Assembly: GCA_963662155.1 (NCBI GenBank)
Contig: OY759275.1
Location: 1,765,501-1,829,500, forward strand
DNA from: Lamellibrachia columna
Taxonomy: Eukaryota > Annelida > Polychaeta > Sabellida > Siboglinidae
Length of the DNA stretch: 64,000 nucleotides
Reading direction: 5' to 3'
Part shown: one piece after another, positions 1-10,782 of the stretch
How the letters are laid out: each line of letters starts with the position of its first letter
Numbering within the stretch: the first letter of the stretch is position 1
Program-made: the position numbers and the translations under genes
The notes under the pieces: model-generated
What the model was told of the DNA's origin: nothing
What the model saw: only the letters and a program-made list of their open reading frames with translations
Databases searched by the model: none

Positions 1-9
1 ATATTGCAG

Positions 10-93
10 TTTGACAGAGTGTAGAATCACAGCTCAAGGAGTGCTCGATGTGACCAGATCCCTTGCAAACTGCCCACAACTGGAAACGCTTGG
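10..93 (+). CDS. LRR exon 1 (28-residue type, pair 1, U1)
   Basis: First of 22 exons of a plus-strand LRR gene. It is preceded by an acceptor (TATTGCAG) and followed by donor GTGAGT. Read in phase 2 it gives LTECRITAQGVLDVTRSLAN and then a CPQLETL end, a ribonuclease-inhibitor-type LRR with the L-x-x-C-x-I strand/turn and a helix. The family usually forms curved ligand-binding or regulatory surfaces, for example in NLR proteins. The last two bases are GG, so the junction codon with the next exon is GGG (Gly), where other copies read TGG (Trp). The start of the gene lies upstream of the window. Which LRR protein this is cannot be told from the repeats alone. Confidence 0.85.
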
Positions 94-257
94 GTGAGTT
101 GTAGGTCTTTATATACAACCTCACTGTACGGCTTGTGTTTGTGTACATGGTTTATTTTATTGTTGTACCAAGTATGTTTTGAATACATGCACTGTTTTAA
201 ATTGTAGAATGTGTGTTGTGTTAGTTAAATGTTTCTTTAAACAATATAAATGTACAG

Positions 258-344
258 GTTGTTTGGAAATGACATCAGCGATCCCGAGGCTGGTCAAGCT
301 CTTGGTCGCAGCATAGTTGCCATGACATCTCTGCGGGAGTTGAG
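258..344 (+). CDS. LRR exon 2 (29-residue type, pair 1, U1)
   Basis: 87-bp exon between acceptor TGTACAG and donor GTAAGG, phase 2. It reads LFGNDISDPEAGQALGRSIV and then AMTSLREL, the L-x-x-N-x-I form of the LRR that alternates with the L-x-x-C form. It ends in AG, which makes a Ser codon with the T that opens the next exon. The intron before it is 164 bp. Confidence 0.86.
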
Positions 345-794
345 GTAAGGCATATCTACACTATCAAGCAGTCTACCATGTTTTACATACTTCTCCTCAA
401 TTTATTATTTCAATATAATCCTTTTTATTCTCACAGCCTGCACTTTCTGGTGTACAGAGGGCTAGGAGCAACAATTTGTGTTTAAAATACAGGATAGTTT
501 CATTACTCAACACATGCTAGAACCAACTGGGGGAGAGACGTGGACCACTGGGCAGCAGTGATCATGATCAATAACATGCGTGCATGCGTACATGCATGCA
601 TGCGTCTATACAGACATTGTTTTTATTGTATTTCATTGAAACATGCATTCTATGAGCAATTACAGCCTGTTCTTAATAATTTGATATATCAAGAGAACTA
701 CACTGAATTTGTCTAAATACACTGTAGTTAACTTAATGACTGTATTGATAATTTGGGAAGAACTTTTATGTGCGTCCTGTATAGGGCAGACAAT
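345..794. other. Intron, no gene
   Basis: Intron sequence between pair 1 and pair 2. It holds a short CATG-rich run near 575-605 and a well-formed acceptor-like TTCTCACAG near 437. The sequence after that acceptor does not read as an LRR and stops after 15 codons, so I see no exon. The same sequence recurs in U3, U4 and U6. Confidence 0.6.
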
Positions 795-1035
795 TAAATG
801 TTCTGCAAATGTTTTTTATGTTCAGGTGACATTGACAGTGACATGAATACTGTTAGTTGACATTGACAGTGACATGAATACTGTTGAGTTTCTGACCAAT
901 AAACAGTCTGCAACAAATTGTTACATGTTCCCAGAAATATATGATGAAGATATTGTGCTGATGTATTGTGATTTAACTCCAAGTACAACCAAGAATCCCT
1001 CCTGAAAAGTTTGCCTTTAGACAAAACAGACTGGT
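795..1035 (+). pseudogene. Relic of an unidentified acidic ORF
   Basis: Homologous to the better-preserved ORF at 45117-45377. Here a short internal duplication (two copies of a GACATTGACAGTGACATG stretch) puts a stop in frame, and the 3' part is cut off at about 1036, where pair-2 flanking sequence begins. No known domain is recognised. The sequence up to the junction is shared with U3 and U4. Confidence 0.45.
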
Positions 1036-1248
1036 GTATTCTCATTGGCTGAACATAATGCTATGTGAGACATTTTTGGCGAATATCCTGTTGGTTGTTG
1101 GTAGGGCAATCGCTCAACCGTGACTGTCCTACTGGTTTAGAATGACAGGAATTACCCAACTGCGTGCTACCTTTGTTTTGGGAAACAGTCTTTGTATACT
1201 GTGTGTTGTGGACTGTTCACCAGTGCCTTTAAATGTCTTCTACTACAG

Positions 1249-1332
1249 TTTGAGATCATGCAACATAGGAACGGAAGGCATGCGGGCAATGACCACTGCA
1301 CTTTCTCACTGCACAAGAGTTGAGGAACTTTG
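1249..1332 (+). CDS. LRR exon 3 (28-residue type, pair 2, U1)
   Basis: 84-bp phase-2 exon with acceptor CTACTACAG and donor GTGAGT. It reads LRSCNIGTEGMRAMTTALSH and then CTRVEEL, ending TG to form the Trp codon with the next exon. The reading frame happens to stay open upstream into the intron, but the acceptor and homology to the other 28-residue exons fix the start. Confidence 0.88.
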
Positions 1333-1602
1333 GTGAGTTGATTTGTATATATTGAAATTCATTGTGTAGTCTGACATGTATTTATTTATATGATGCTATT
1401 TATATTATAAAAGGTACAATTTTGTTTCTTTGAAGGTTCATTCGTGGAAAATTATTTTGTTATGTTATTATATTAATTATGTGATCCATCATTGTTCTTA
1501 AGCTGTATTGAATGATGTGTTATGAATCATATTATTATGGTGAATCCTGCATCACTTATGTTAATAATTATTATGTTGTGGTAATAAATAACAAATGTAC
1601 AG

Positions 1603-1689
1603 GTTGGACAACAATGATCTCAGTGATCCCGAGGTCAGCGAAACTTTGGCTGACTCAATTCATCAGATGACTTCTTTGCGGAAATTGAG
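1603..1689 (+). CDS. LRR exon 4 (29-residue type, pair 2, U1)
   Basis: 87-bp phase-2 exon, acceptor TGTACAG, donor GTAAGT. It reads LDNNDLSDPEVSETLADSIH and then QMTSLRKL. The 270-bp intron before it has the same length in all six pair-2 copies, which supports the exon calls. Confidence 0.88.
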
Positions 1690-2029
1690 GTAAGTAGTTC
1701 ATCGCCATAGTTATTGTTTCACTATATATGCACAAATATGGTATTGGGGAGCAAGTGTAAGGCCAATTTTCCTGACCTCTGTTGTTATAAATACTTTTAT
1801 ATGTTCTCATTTCTTTTGGCCACAAATGTTACTGAGGTCGTAAAAACATATCTGAAACATATCTAATTTAGACACCAAGAAACGTCACATGCATGGAATC
1901 CACATAAAGATGGGTCACGAGGCTAAAATGCCCAAGTTATCGCAATAATTTGTTATTGTCCGAGTGGTTATTTTTATTCAAAATAAGTCAGAATACTGGT
2001 TATGCTGTCCGCAGCTTTTTGAACCTTCA
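1690..2029. other. Intron, nothing recognised
   Basis: AT-rich intron sequence shared by all pair-2 units. I see no ORF, RNA gene or element in it. Confidence 0.5.
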
Positions 2030-2465
2030 CGGCCCTTTCATTAGAGTTAGAATGCGCTGTTGTCCGGCATCATGTGACCTTTGTGTTGATTGTCACATGA
2101 CCTGGGTGTTGATTGTCACATGACAGTAGTCTATGAAGATTGCGGGAATGTTGTAGCCGCCGTCTCGGTTTATCTCTGGGTGCCTCTCCTAATTTCGATA
2201 GCCTCGCTTATCATTCTCCTCCAGAAGTTGTCCTCTCTGACTCTCACTGTCGCATCCTTGGCCGTGATGTTATGACCCTGGTTGACCTGATGTTCCCCTA
2301 CAGCTTTGATGTTTGTGTGTTCTTTGAGTCTGGACCCTAGTGACCTGCTGGTTTTGCCCACATGTTTGTTTACATTCGGGACGCTTTAGAGCCATTCTCC
2401 CAAATTGTCTGACGGTTGGCTTGGGAGAGGCCACTTTTTTCATGTTCTCCAATCTCTGTTAAACT
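2030..2465 (-). mobile_element. Penelope-like element fragment (GIY-YIG end), U1
   Basis: On the minus strand, reading downward from about 2367, the sequence encodes HVGKTSRSLGSRLKEH, then AVGEHQVNQGHNI and FWRRMISEAIEIRRG. This is the GIY-YIG endonuclease end of Penelope-like retroelements, with the conserved Arg in the RLKEH helix and the Glu in SEAIEIR. One frame shift later it continues NRDGGYNIPAIF, the usual tail after the nuclease. The tyrosine normally before VG is His here. Upstream coding (near 2370-2460) is out of frame. The element is a dead 3' fragment, and no reverse transcriptase part is present. Confidence 0.82.
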
Positions 2466-2530
2466 TTAATCTGATGAAATACATAGCATAAACATTTAAA
2501 TTCTTAAGTTTCTTTGTTTAAATCTAAAAA

Positions 2531-2874
2531 CTCACTAAGTGGCAGACAGCACATGTCAGGAATGTTACCCTCTACTGTTATGCCCGGTATCAAGGTACCG
2601 AGTTCATTTTAACACCCTAAAGAAATATAAGTCAATGCAGGAATTTAATTATAATAGTGATATTCTACAGTTATTATGTTCTTCTTCATGTTATACTAAA
2701 AACTCACTAAGTGGCAGGCGGCGGATGTCAGGAATGTTACCCTCTACAGTTATGCCCGGTATCAAGGTACCGAGTTCATTTCAACACCCTAAAGAAATAT
2801 AAGTAAATGCTGGAATTGAATTATAATAGTGATATTCTACAGTTATTATGTTCTTCTTCATGTTATACTAAAAA
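2531..2874. repeat. 172-bp tandem duplication, two diverged copies
   Basis: CTCACTAAGTGGCAG begins at 2531 and again at 2703. Copy one has the CAGACAGCACATG variant found alone in U2, U3, U4 and U7. Copy two has the CAGGCGGCGGATG variant found alone in U5 (from about 35810). U1 therefore keeps both forms. Confidence 0.9.
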
Positions 2875-3798
2875 ACAGTGTGGGGACCATCCATAGATTC
2901 ATAAAATGAGATCCTGTTCCGGGAATGTTATTTGAAATTGTGCATGCGTGCACAGCACTGTTGCATATACAAACTGGTAATTGAATTGGAACACAATTTT
3001 AAAATAACCCTCTCCCATAGAACACTTCTATTTTTAGATAATATAGTCCAGAGATAACTATTTGGACACATCACTTTTAGCTATACAAAATTAAAGCTTG
3101 GTACCGGACGTAACAATAAACATTATAGCTTGGTACCAGGCATAACAACTATCTTTAAAGCAAAATATAGATGTATTCTATGTATGTCAAACTGATGCTT
3201 ACTGTGCAGGACAGTAATTAGTTTCCATAACAAAGTTTGGTACCGGGCGTAACAAGTTAAAGTTTGACAATTTGTTGGATAGCGCGAAGATCAAAAGTAA
3301 AGGCACTTCTTCAAATAACTACTGTGAAATAATACATTCATCATAAATTTGATTATACTCTGCTTTCTAAACAATGTTAATTTTGGAAAATCATTAATTT
3401 GTAGTATTGAAATATTGGTGCGGGAGCTTGGAGGGGCCTCAATTATAGTTTGTGACACACATTGGAAAGTTTACTTTAACATAAGACACTTGAACTGGTG
3501 AATAATCATTACTGAATTAAAAATAATATCTTTCTGAAATACAAAATATTTTTGGGAAAGCTTATTTTGGCTGTTTTTTTACACTTTGGCTGTTTTTTTA
3601 CTACACACAATATAGGAAAGGTATATATTTCTTAACGAACTCGTCAAGACAAACCCAGTGGGATATAATAATACTATTTTAGGTAAAGAAACAAACAAAT
3701 AATAAGACGGGGAAACTCCAAAACGAACTGTCAGACAATTTAGGAGAGCGTCCCTTTATCTCATATTTCACCCCAGACATGTTGTTTTTTGGGGTTTT
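2875..3798. other. Spacer with repeated TTGGTACC motifs
   Basis: No gene. Three direct copies of a motif like CTTGGTACCGGRCRTAAC (near 3097, 3127 and 3236) face an inverted copy in each 172-bp repeat (near 2579 and 2750). They could be remnant inverted termini of a small DNA element. The spacer is shared by all units, and in U2 it is shortened. Confidence 0.5.
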
Positions 3799-4140
3799 GT
3801 CCTTGGGGTGTTCCACTGTGGATATTTTGGTGTTGTAGGGTTTGTGGTATGTCCCCACTCTGTGTTGTCCTTGGGGTGATCCACTGTGGATATTATGGTG
3901 TTGTAGGGTTTGTGGTATGTCCCCACTCTGTGTTGTCCTTGGGGTGTTCCACTGTGGATATTATGGTGTTGTAGGGTTTGTGGTATGTCCCCACTCTGTG
4001 TTGTACTTGGGGTGTTCCACTGTGGATATTATGGTGTTGTAGGGTTTGTGGTATGTCCCCACTCTGTGTTGTCCTTGGGGTGTTCCACTGTGGATATTAT
4101 GGTGTTGTAGGGTTTGTGGTATGTCCCCACTCTGTGTTGT
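3799..4140. repeat. 68-bp satellite, 5 copies (U1)
   Basis: Unit contains GTCCTTGGGGTGTTCCACTG and TGGTATGTCCCCACTCTGTG. 342 bp is 5.0 units. Since 68 is not a multiple of three, the unit cycles through the three frames and produces staggered 66-codon ORFs that are not genes. Confidence 0.95.
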
Positions 4141-4293
4141 CGGAAGATGGTGGTCAATTTCTCCAACTGTTTACACACGTATGGTAGAGAGATGACCGGT
4201 GTCTTTCTGGTTTCTCCTGGTCTACATGGGTTGTCTTTGACGTTTTCTTTGTCATGTTAAACATCTGCTCCCAGTGGTTGTTGGCCCTGTGTT
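4141..4293. other. Linker between the 68-bp and 21-bp satellites
   Basis: Unique linker starting CGGAAGATGGTGG, present in U1, U4, U5, U6 and U7 and missing from U2 and U3. No ORF. Confidence 0.6.
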
Positions 4294-4962
4294 GCTGTGT
4301 TGACATGTGTGACTTCTGTGTTGACATGTGTGACTTCTGTGTTGACATGTGTGACTTCTGTGTTGACATGTGTGACGTGTGACTTCGGTCACATCACACC
4401 AGACAACAGCACTTTCTACTCCCGGTGGTTGTTGGCCCTGAGTGCTGTGTTGACATGTGTGACTTCTGTGTTGACATGTGTAACTTCTGTGTTGACATGT
4501 TTGACTTCTGTGTTGACATGTGTGACATCTGTGTTGACATGTGTGACTTCTGTGTTGACATGTGTGACTTCTGTGTTGACATGTGTGACTTCTGTGTTGA
4601 CATGTTTGACTTCTGTGTTGACATGTGTGACATCTGTGTTGACATGTGTGACTTCTGTGTTGACATGTGTGACGTGTGACTTTGGTCACATGACACCAGA
4701 CAACAGCACATTCTACTCCCGGTGGTTGTTGGCCCTGAGTGCTGTGTTGACATGTGTGACTTCTGTGTTGACATGTGTGACATCTGTGTTGACATGTGTG
4801 ACTTCTATGTTGACATGTGTGACGTGTGACTTCGGTCACATGACACCAGACAACAGCACATTCTACTCCCTGTGGTTGTTGGCCCTGAGTGCTGCGTTGA
4901 CATGTGTGACTTCTGTGTTGACTTGTGTGACTTCTGTTTTGACATGTGTGACTTCTGTGACA
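4294..4962. repeat. 21-bp satellite with higher-order units (U1)
   Basis: Basic unit TGTTGACATGTGTGACTTCTG, broken by longer segments containing GGTCACATSACACCAGACA and CTCCCGGTGGTTGTTGGC. 21 is a multiple of three, so both strands and several frames stay open (243 and 278 codons here). These are not genes. The segment boundary TGTGACTTCGGTCACA (4378-4393 and again near 4826) is a 6-bp stem closed by TTCG. Confidence 0.93.
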
Positions 4963-5385
4963 TCTTTTACTGAAGTTGAAATTAGTCAAAATGAACTTCT
5001 GTCTGTACACTACATGCCACCACACTGATATGTACATAATGTAATAAAACAAAACAACAAAATTAAATAAGCCAAATAAAAAGCACATGTTTGTTGATTT
5101 AAAATATCAAAGAGGATAGCAGATACTTTCAGGTGTTTTGGAGAGATTAAAAATAATATACTGTTACTTGTCTATTAAGTGAGAGTATATTACATTATAA
5201 AAGACTTACTTCGGCAGGAAACCTGCAGTGTTCCCTCCTTTTACATTTAAATATCATCAGTTTTGCACATCCACTCAATTGTGGTACATTACGTGACGGA
5301 CATTACTTGACGCTCATAGTTTGTACCTTAACTCACGGCATTGACCATAATGTAGCAAGATAACCTGTGTTTGCTAGTAACAGCT
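4963..5385. other. AT-rich spacer before the LINE
   Basis: No gene. It includes AATAAAAC and AATAAAAAG runs (near 5040-5090). The same spacer precedes the LINE in every unit, so it belongs to the duplicated block. Confidence 0.5.
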
Positions 5386-5882
5386 TTAACAAGATTTAAA
5401 AAGATTTGTTATCCCAAGTCAAAGGCCCAGATGACAAGTGGACAAGGAAGCCATTTGCCTTGGTGTGTAACCCGCCCTCCTGAGATATGTGTCAACCTTG
5501 TAAATGTTGTTTATCACCGTTAGCGTTAACCTTTCTAAGCACTTTTGTGTCATCTGCAAATTTCAGTACGTTGCTTGTTATATTGTCATCCAAGTCATTG
5601 ATATATATATTAAGAATAATAAAGGTCCTAATAATGTGGTACCCCACTCAAAACTGATTTCCAGTTTGATACCTCTTCATCTACTACAACACGCTGTGTT
5701 CTGTCAGTCAGCCATTGTTCTATCCAGTCAATTATGCCATCCCCGATACCATGGGCTTTTAATGTAAGTGGTAATCTTTGATGTGGCACTTTGTCAAAAG
5801 CTTTCTGAAAATGGAAGTAGATAATATCTCCTGACGATCCTTCGTCTATCCACTGATTTCTTCCAAAAAACATAACATATTT
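5386..5882 (-). mobile_element. CR1/Jockey-like LINE, 3' portion, interrupted (U1)
   Basis: Minus-strand non-LTR retrotransposon. From 5880 downward it encodes FQKAFDKVPHQRLPLTLKAH, IDWIEQWLTDRTQRVVVD and WKSVLSGVP of the reverse transcriptase, then a damaged INDLDD..LKFADDT region. An internal deletion joins this (about 5497) to the last codons of the ORF. The 3' end carries a tail of AACAAGATTTAAAAAGATTT (plus strand) at 5386-5408. Its 5' portion continues at 6793 after a nested plus-strand LINE. Confidence 0.82.
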
Positions 5883-6792
5883 AATAAACTGGAAATCTGT
5901 TTTGAGTGGGGTACCACAGGGATCAGTACTAGGCCCTATGCTGTTTTTAATATATATAAATGATTTGGAAGATGACATATCTAGCAAAGTACTCAAATTT
6001 GCAGATGACACAAACGTATTCAGAAAGGTTACTAATGATACAGATAAACAAAGTTTACAGGATGATCTAGATAAATTAGTTAAATGGTCAGAAAAATGGC
6101 AAATATTATTCAATTTTGGGAAGTGTAAATGTATACACATAGGACATGGAAACATGGACGAAGAATATAAAATGGGGGATGCTGTACTAGGTAGATCCAC
6201 ACAAGAAAAGGACTTAGGTGTAACATTTAGTGCTGACATGAAAGTTTCAGGGCAATGTGGGATTGCTGCTTCGAAAGGAAATCAAATTCTAGGACTAATT
6301 AGGAGAACTATCACGTATAAGGAGAAACAGCTAATTGTACCCCTGTACAAAGCAATAGTTAGACCACATTTGGAATATTGTATTCAAGCATGGAGGCCAT
6401 ATCGTAAAAAAGACATAGATAAGCTAGAAAGAATACAACGAAGAGCAACTAAAATGATTCCACAATTGAGAGACCTTAGTTACTAAAGTCGCTTAAGAAG
6501 GCAGTAGAACCAGAGGACACAAAGCAGCATTAGTTAAGGAGCAGTGTAGGTTGGACATGAGAAAGTACTCTTTCTCACAGAGGGTGATAAATGAATGGAA
6601 CAAACTACTAAATGATTGTGTTAATGCTAGTAGTGTGAATATGTTTAAAAATAGAATTTACAGATATTTGATAAGGGCGGGCTACACATAGATGAAAAAA
6701 TTGTTGGACTCTTGATAAGCCAATGGCTTCCTTGTCCACTTGCCATCTGGAACTTGTTGTTTGGGATGGCTATCTTGTTAAATCTTGTTAAA
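5883..6792 (+). mobile_element. Nested plus-strand LINE, 5'-truncated (U1)
   Basis: Opens inside the reverse transcriptase at WKSVLSGVPQGSVLGP and runs through FLIYINDLEDD, VLKFADDTN (the catalytic A-D-D) and YKAIVRPHLEYCIQAW to a stop at 6486. A deletion of about 0.1 kb follows, then FSQRVINEWNKLLNDCVNAS and the ORF end near 6690. The 3' end is the tandem tail ATCTTGTTAAATCTTGTTAA. Truncated at the 5' end, with stops, so not active. It sits inside the minus-strand LINE; U5 has the empty site. Confidence 0.85.
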
Positions 6793-7165
6793 CCATTTGG
6801 TCTATGATTAACCTTTCTAATAATTTACAAATCACTGACGTTAAACTCACTGGTCTGTGATTCCCTGACTTATTTCTCGAACCTTTTTTAAATAATGGTA
6901 TGATGTTTGCTTCTTTCCATTCAAAAGGAACAACTGCCTCTTTTAATGGCAAGTTGAACACTCTTGCAAGTGGTATACTGATTTGTTCTTCTGTTTCCAT
7001 TAGCAGTTTTGGATGAATTCCATCTACTCCAGGTGATTTATTGTCCTTCATTGCCTTTATTTTCTTAGCTACCATTTCTGGAGTTACAATTCACTGCCCT
7101 AAATAGTCAGATTTAGCCATTAGCTCTAACTTCCCCTCGTTTGTAGTATCAATAGAAATTCAAGT
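6793..7165 (-). mobile_element. CR1/Jockey-like LINE, 5' portion of RT (U1)
   Basis: Minus-strand coding for MVAKKIKAMKDNKSPGVDGI, VPFEWKEANIIPLFKKGSRN and RPVSLTSVICKLLERL, the fingers part of a non-LTR reverse transcriptase. It can be followed upstream to about 7150 through one in-frame stop. It is the upstream continuation of the segment at 5386-5882. About 80 bp beside the nested element, present in U4 and U6, is missing here. Confidence 0.85.
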
Positions 7166-7611
7166 GTAATTAACTATAGGTGTCAGACCAAAGTAAAAAA
7201 TTGCATTGGTGGCCATGTTAACGTTTTGTCTGATTTTAAGAAAACGTGACCATTAAAATTCAGAACATTTCTTACAGCAACTGCCATCATCTCATTGGCA
7301 TGCTGATCAAGTTTTGTCAAAATCACACATCCCCTAATGGTACCACCAGCTCTTTTAAAATGCCCCCATGTGTGATAACTCTCAATTAAGTGCTCATTTA
7401 ACAGTTGATAGTTCACAGCCATGTTATCCAGGTATTTTCAGAAGGCCTGCAATCAGTATTCCTTCCACTAATGAGAGATTAAGTTTAGGCATGTGTGAAT
7501 GGGGGGAGATCATCACAGAGCACAAATGCTCTGTAGCACTGGGGTGGGCTGGTACTTCAGGCACCTCTGAAATGGAGGGAAGGCCTAGAATGCCCTCTGC
7601 TGTAAGTAAGT
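7166..7611. repeat. Unclassified interspersed repeat and spacer (U1)
   Basis: 7185-7375 matches sequences near 11870, 20570, 32670, 39000, 42900 and 56100 (GTTTTGTCTGATTWTAAGAA, then GATCAAGTTTTGTCAA). It encodes nothing recognised. At 7376 it joins directly to ACTCTCAATTAAGTGC, where U4 and U6 have about 1 kb more, so U1 carries a deletion. Confidence 0.6.
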
Positions 7612-7636
7612 AAACAAGTAAGTAAGTAAGTGAGTA
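7604..7636. repeat. (GTAA)n microsatellite
   Basis: GTAAGTAAGTAA-type run. Also at about 34114 and 57514. It lies upstream of the pair-2 exon in the three places where the next unit lacks pair 1. Confidence 0.85.
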
Positions 7637-8013
7637 ATTTATTACATCCGAACTGTACACGCATTAAATAATAATATATCAGTATGTAATTGTACGTAAT
7701 AAAATATTACTGTACACAGAGAGGATCATGGAGACTCCCACAAAGACTTACATTCTTATTTCATACAAAGGATAGCTTCGTGTAGAAAATATTGTATGGT
7801 GTATTCTCATTGGCTGAACATAATGCTATGTGAGACATTTTTGGCGAATATCCTGTTGGTTGTTGGTAGGGCAATCGCTCAACCGTGACTGTCCTACTGG
7901 TTTAGAATGACAGGAATTACCCAACTGCGTGCTACCTTTGTTTTGGGAAACAGTCTTTGTATACTGTGTGTTGTGGACTGTTCACCAGTGCCTTTAAATG
8001 TCTTCTACTACAG
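7637..8013. other. Spacer leading into pair 2 (U2)
   Basis: Intron sequence. From about 7800 (GTGTATTCTCATTGGC) it is the flank found before every pair-2 exon. Before that point it is specific to U2, U5 and U7. No gene seen. Confidence 0.5.
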
Positions 8014-8097
8014 TTTGAGATCATGCAACATAGGAACGGAAGGCATGCGGGCAATGACCACTGCACTTTCTCACTGCACAAGAGTTGAGGAACTTTG
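8014..8097 (+). CDS. LRR exon 5 (28-residue type, pair 2, U2)
   Basis: Same sequence as the exon at 1249-1332 (LRSCNIGTEGMRAM), same acceptor and donor, offset 6,765 bp. Joins in frame after exon 4 through an AG|T Ser codon. Confidence 0.87.
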
Positions 8098-8367
8098 GTG
8101 AGTTGATTTGTATATATTGAAATTCATTGTGTAGTCTGACATGTATTTATTTATATGATGCTATTTATATTATAAAAGGTACAATTTTGTTTCTTTGAAG
8201 GTTCATTCGTGGAAAATTATTTTGTTATGTTATTATATTAATTATGTGATCCATCATTGTTCTTAAGCTGTATTGAATGATGTGTTATGAATCATATTAT
8301 TATGGTGAATCCTGCATCACTTATGTTAATAATTATTATGATGTGGTAATAAATAACAAATGTACAG

Positions 8368-8454
8368 GTTGGACAACAATGATCTCAGTGATCCCGAGGT
8401 CAGCGAAACTTTGGCTGACTCAATTCATCAGATGACTTCTTTGCGGAAATTGAG
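8368..8454 (+). CDS. LRR exon 6 (29-residue type, pair 2, U2)
   Basis: Same sequence as exon 1603-1689 (LDNNDLSDPEVSETLADSIH), 270-bp intron before it, donor GTAAGT. The identical pair in U1 and U2 points to a very recent copy. Confidence 0.87.
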
Positions 8455-8794
8455 GTAAGTAGTTCATCGCCATAGTTATTGTTTCACTATATATGCACAA
8501 ATATGGTATTGGGGAGCAAGTGTAAGGCCAATTTTCCTGACCTCTGTTGTTATAAATACTTTTATATGTTCTCATTTCTTTTGGCCACAAATGTTACTGA
8601 GGTCGTAAAAACATATCTGAAACATATCTAATTTAGACACCAAGAAACGTCACATGCATGGAATCCACATAAAGATGGGTCACGAGGCTAAAATGCCCAA
8701 GTTATCGCAATAATTTGTTATTGTCCGAGTGGTTATTTTTATTCAAAATAAGTCAGAATACTGGTTATGCTGTCCGCAGCTTTTTGAACCTTCA
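8455..8794. other. Intron, nothing recognised (U2)
   Basis: Copy of 1690-2029. No feature seen. Confidence 0.5.
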
Positions 8795-9230
8795 CGGCCC
8801 TTTCATTAGAGTTAGAATGCGCTGTTGTCCGGCATCATGTGACCTTTGTGTTGATTGTCACATGACCTGGGTGTTGATTGTCACATGACAGTAGTCTATG
8901 AAGATTGCGGGAATGTTGTAGCCGCCGTCTCGGTTTATCTCTGGGTGCCTCTCCTAATTTCGATAGCCTCGCTTATCATTCTCCTCCAGAAGTTGTCCTC
9001 TCTGACTCTCACTGTCGCATCCTTGGCCGTGATGTTATGACCCTGGTTGACCTGATGTTCCCCTACAGCTTTGATGTTTGTGTGTTCTTTGAGTCTGGAC
9101 CCTAGTGACCTGCTGGTTTTGCCCACATGTTTGTTTACATTCGGGACGCTTTAGAGCCATTCTCCCAAATTGTCTGACGGTTGGCTTGGGAGAGGCCACT
9201 TTTTTCATGTTCTCCAATCTCTGTTAAACT
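8795..9230 (-). mobile_element. Penelope-like GIY-YIG fragment (U2)
   Basis: Copy of the U1 fragment with the same frameshift and the same VGKTSRSLGSRLKEH and SEAIEIRRG residues. The break is shared, so the element died before the units multiplied. Confidence 0.82.
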
Positions 9231-9973
9231 TTAATCTGATGAAATACATAGCATAAACATTTAAATTCTTAAGTTTCTTTGTTTAAATCTAAAAACTCAC
9301 TAAGTGGCAGACAGCACATGTCAGGAATGTTACCCTCTACTGTTATGCCCGGTATCAAGGTACCGAGTTCATTTTAACACCCTAAAGAAATATAAGTCAA
9401 TGCAGGAATTTAATTATAATAGTGATATTCTACAGTTATTATGTTCTTCTTCATGTTATACTAAAAAACAGTGTGGGGACCATCCATAGATTCATAAAAT
9501 GAGATCCTGTTCCGGGAATGTTATTTGAAATTGTGCATGCGTGCACAGTACTGTTGCATATACAAACTGGTAATTGAATTGGAACACAATTTTAAAATAA
9601 CCCTCTCCCATAGAACACTTCTATTTTTAGATAATATAGTCCAGAGATAACTATTTGGACACATCACTTTTAGCTATACAAAATTAAAGCTTGGTACCGG
9701 ACGTAACAATAAACATTATAGCTTGGTACCAGGCATAACAACTATCTTTAAAGCAAAATATAGATGTATTCTATGTATGTCAAACTGATGCTTACTGTGC
9801 AGGACAGTAATTAGTTTCCATAACAAAGTTTGGTACCGGGCATAACAAGTTAAAGTTTGACAATTTGTTGGATAGCGCGAAGATCAAAAGTAAAGGCACT
9901 TCTTCAAATAACTACTGTGAAATAATACATTCATCATAAATTTGATTATACTCTGCTTTCTAAACAATGTGTT
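9231..9973. other. Spacer with TTGGTACC motifs (U2)
   Basis: As in U1 but with one 172-bp repeat (CAGACAGC variant). It jumps from CTAAACAATGT near 9970 straight into the 68-bp satellite, losing about 420 bp present in U1. No gene. Confidence 0.55.
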
Positions 9974-10247
9974 GTCCTTGGGGTGTTCCACTGCGGATAT
10001 TATGGTGTTGTAGGGTTTCTGGTATATCCCAACTCTGTGTTGTACTTGGGGTGTTCCACTGTGGATATTGTGGTGTTGTAGGGTTTGTGGTATTTCCCCA
10101 CTCTGTGTTGTCCTTGGGGTGTTCCACTGTGGATATTATGGTGTTGTAGGGTTTGTGGTATGTCCCCACTCTGTGTTGTCCTTGGGGTGTTCCACTGTGG
10201 ATATTATGGTGTTGTAGGGTTTGTGGTATATCCCAACTCTGTGTTGT
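9974..10247. repeat. 68-bp satellite, 4 copies (U2)
   Basis: 274 bp, 4.0 units. It passes directly into the 21-bp array without the linker seen in U1. Confidence 0.94.
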
Positions 10248-10540
10248 CCGTGAGTGCTGTGTTGACATGTGTGACTTCTGTGTTGACATGTGTGACTTCT
10301 GTGTTGACATGTGTGACTTCTGTGTTGACATGTGTGACTTCTGTGTTGACATGTGTGACTTCTGTGTTGACATGTTTGACTTCTGTGTTGACATGTGTGA
10401 CTTCTGTGTTGATATGTGTGACTTCTGTGTTGACATGTGTGACGTGTGACTTCGGTCATATGACACAAGACAACAGCACATTCTACCCCCGGTGGTTGTT
10501 GTCCCTGAGTGCTGCGTTGACATGTGTGACTTCTGTGACA
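10248..10540. repeat. 21-bp satellite (U2)
   Basis: About nine units of TGTTGACATGTGTGACTTCTG, then one TGTGACTTCGGTCATATGAC junction segment and a short tail. ORFs of 98-193 codons across it are frame artefacts. Confidence 0.92.
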
Positions 10541-10572
10541 TCTTTTACCGAAGTTAAAATTAGTCAAAATGC

Positions 10573-10782
10573 ACTTTTGTCTGTACATGCACTACTTTTG
10601 TCTGCACACTTTTGTCTGTACATGCACTACTTTTGTCTGCACACTTTTGTCTGTACATGCACTACTTTTGTCTGCACACTTTTGCCTGTACATGCACTAC
10701 TTTTGTCTGCACAGTTTTGTCTGTACATGCACTACTTTTGTCTGCACAGTTTTGTCTGTACATGCACTACTTTTGTCTGCAC
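10573..10782. repeat. 35-bp satellite, 6 copies (U2)
   Basis: Unit made of ACTTTTGTCTGTACATGCACT plus ACTTTTGTCTGCAC, two related halves. 210 bp is exactly six units. Present only in U2 and U3. Confidence 0.94.

Noticed and set aside
437..495. Extra LRR exon after TTCTCACAG
   Set aside because: Reads LHFLVYRGLGATICV and then a stop; lacks the L-x-x-C or L-x-x-N pattern and any donor at 84-87 bp.
794..1045. Minus-strand 83-codon ORF repeated in U1, U3 and U4
   Set aside because: Antisense of the acidic-ORF relic. No domain, and the plus-strand reading is preserved better in U6.
2090..2340. Plus-strand hydrophobic ORFs that look like membrane peptides (repeated in each unit)
   Set aside because: Antisense of the Penelope-like GIY-YIG coding; the minus strand has the conserved residues.
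4294..4962. CRISPR array
   Set aside because: Repeats are directly adjacent without unique spacers, there are no cas genes, and the DNA is eukaryotic.
5490..6065. Twin-priming inversion of a single LINE
   Set aside because: The two opposite segments overlap in the same RT region and differ in sequence, and U5 shows an empty site, so it is a nested second element and not an inverted 5' end.
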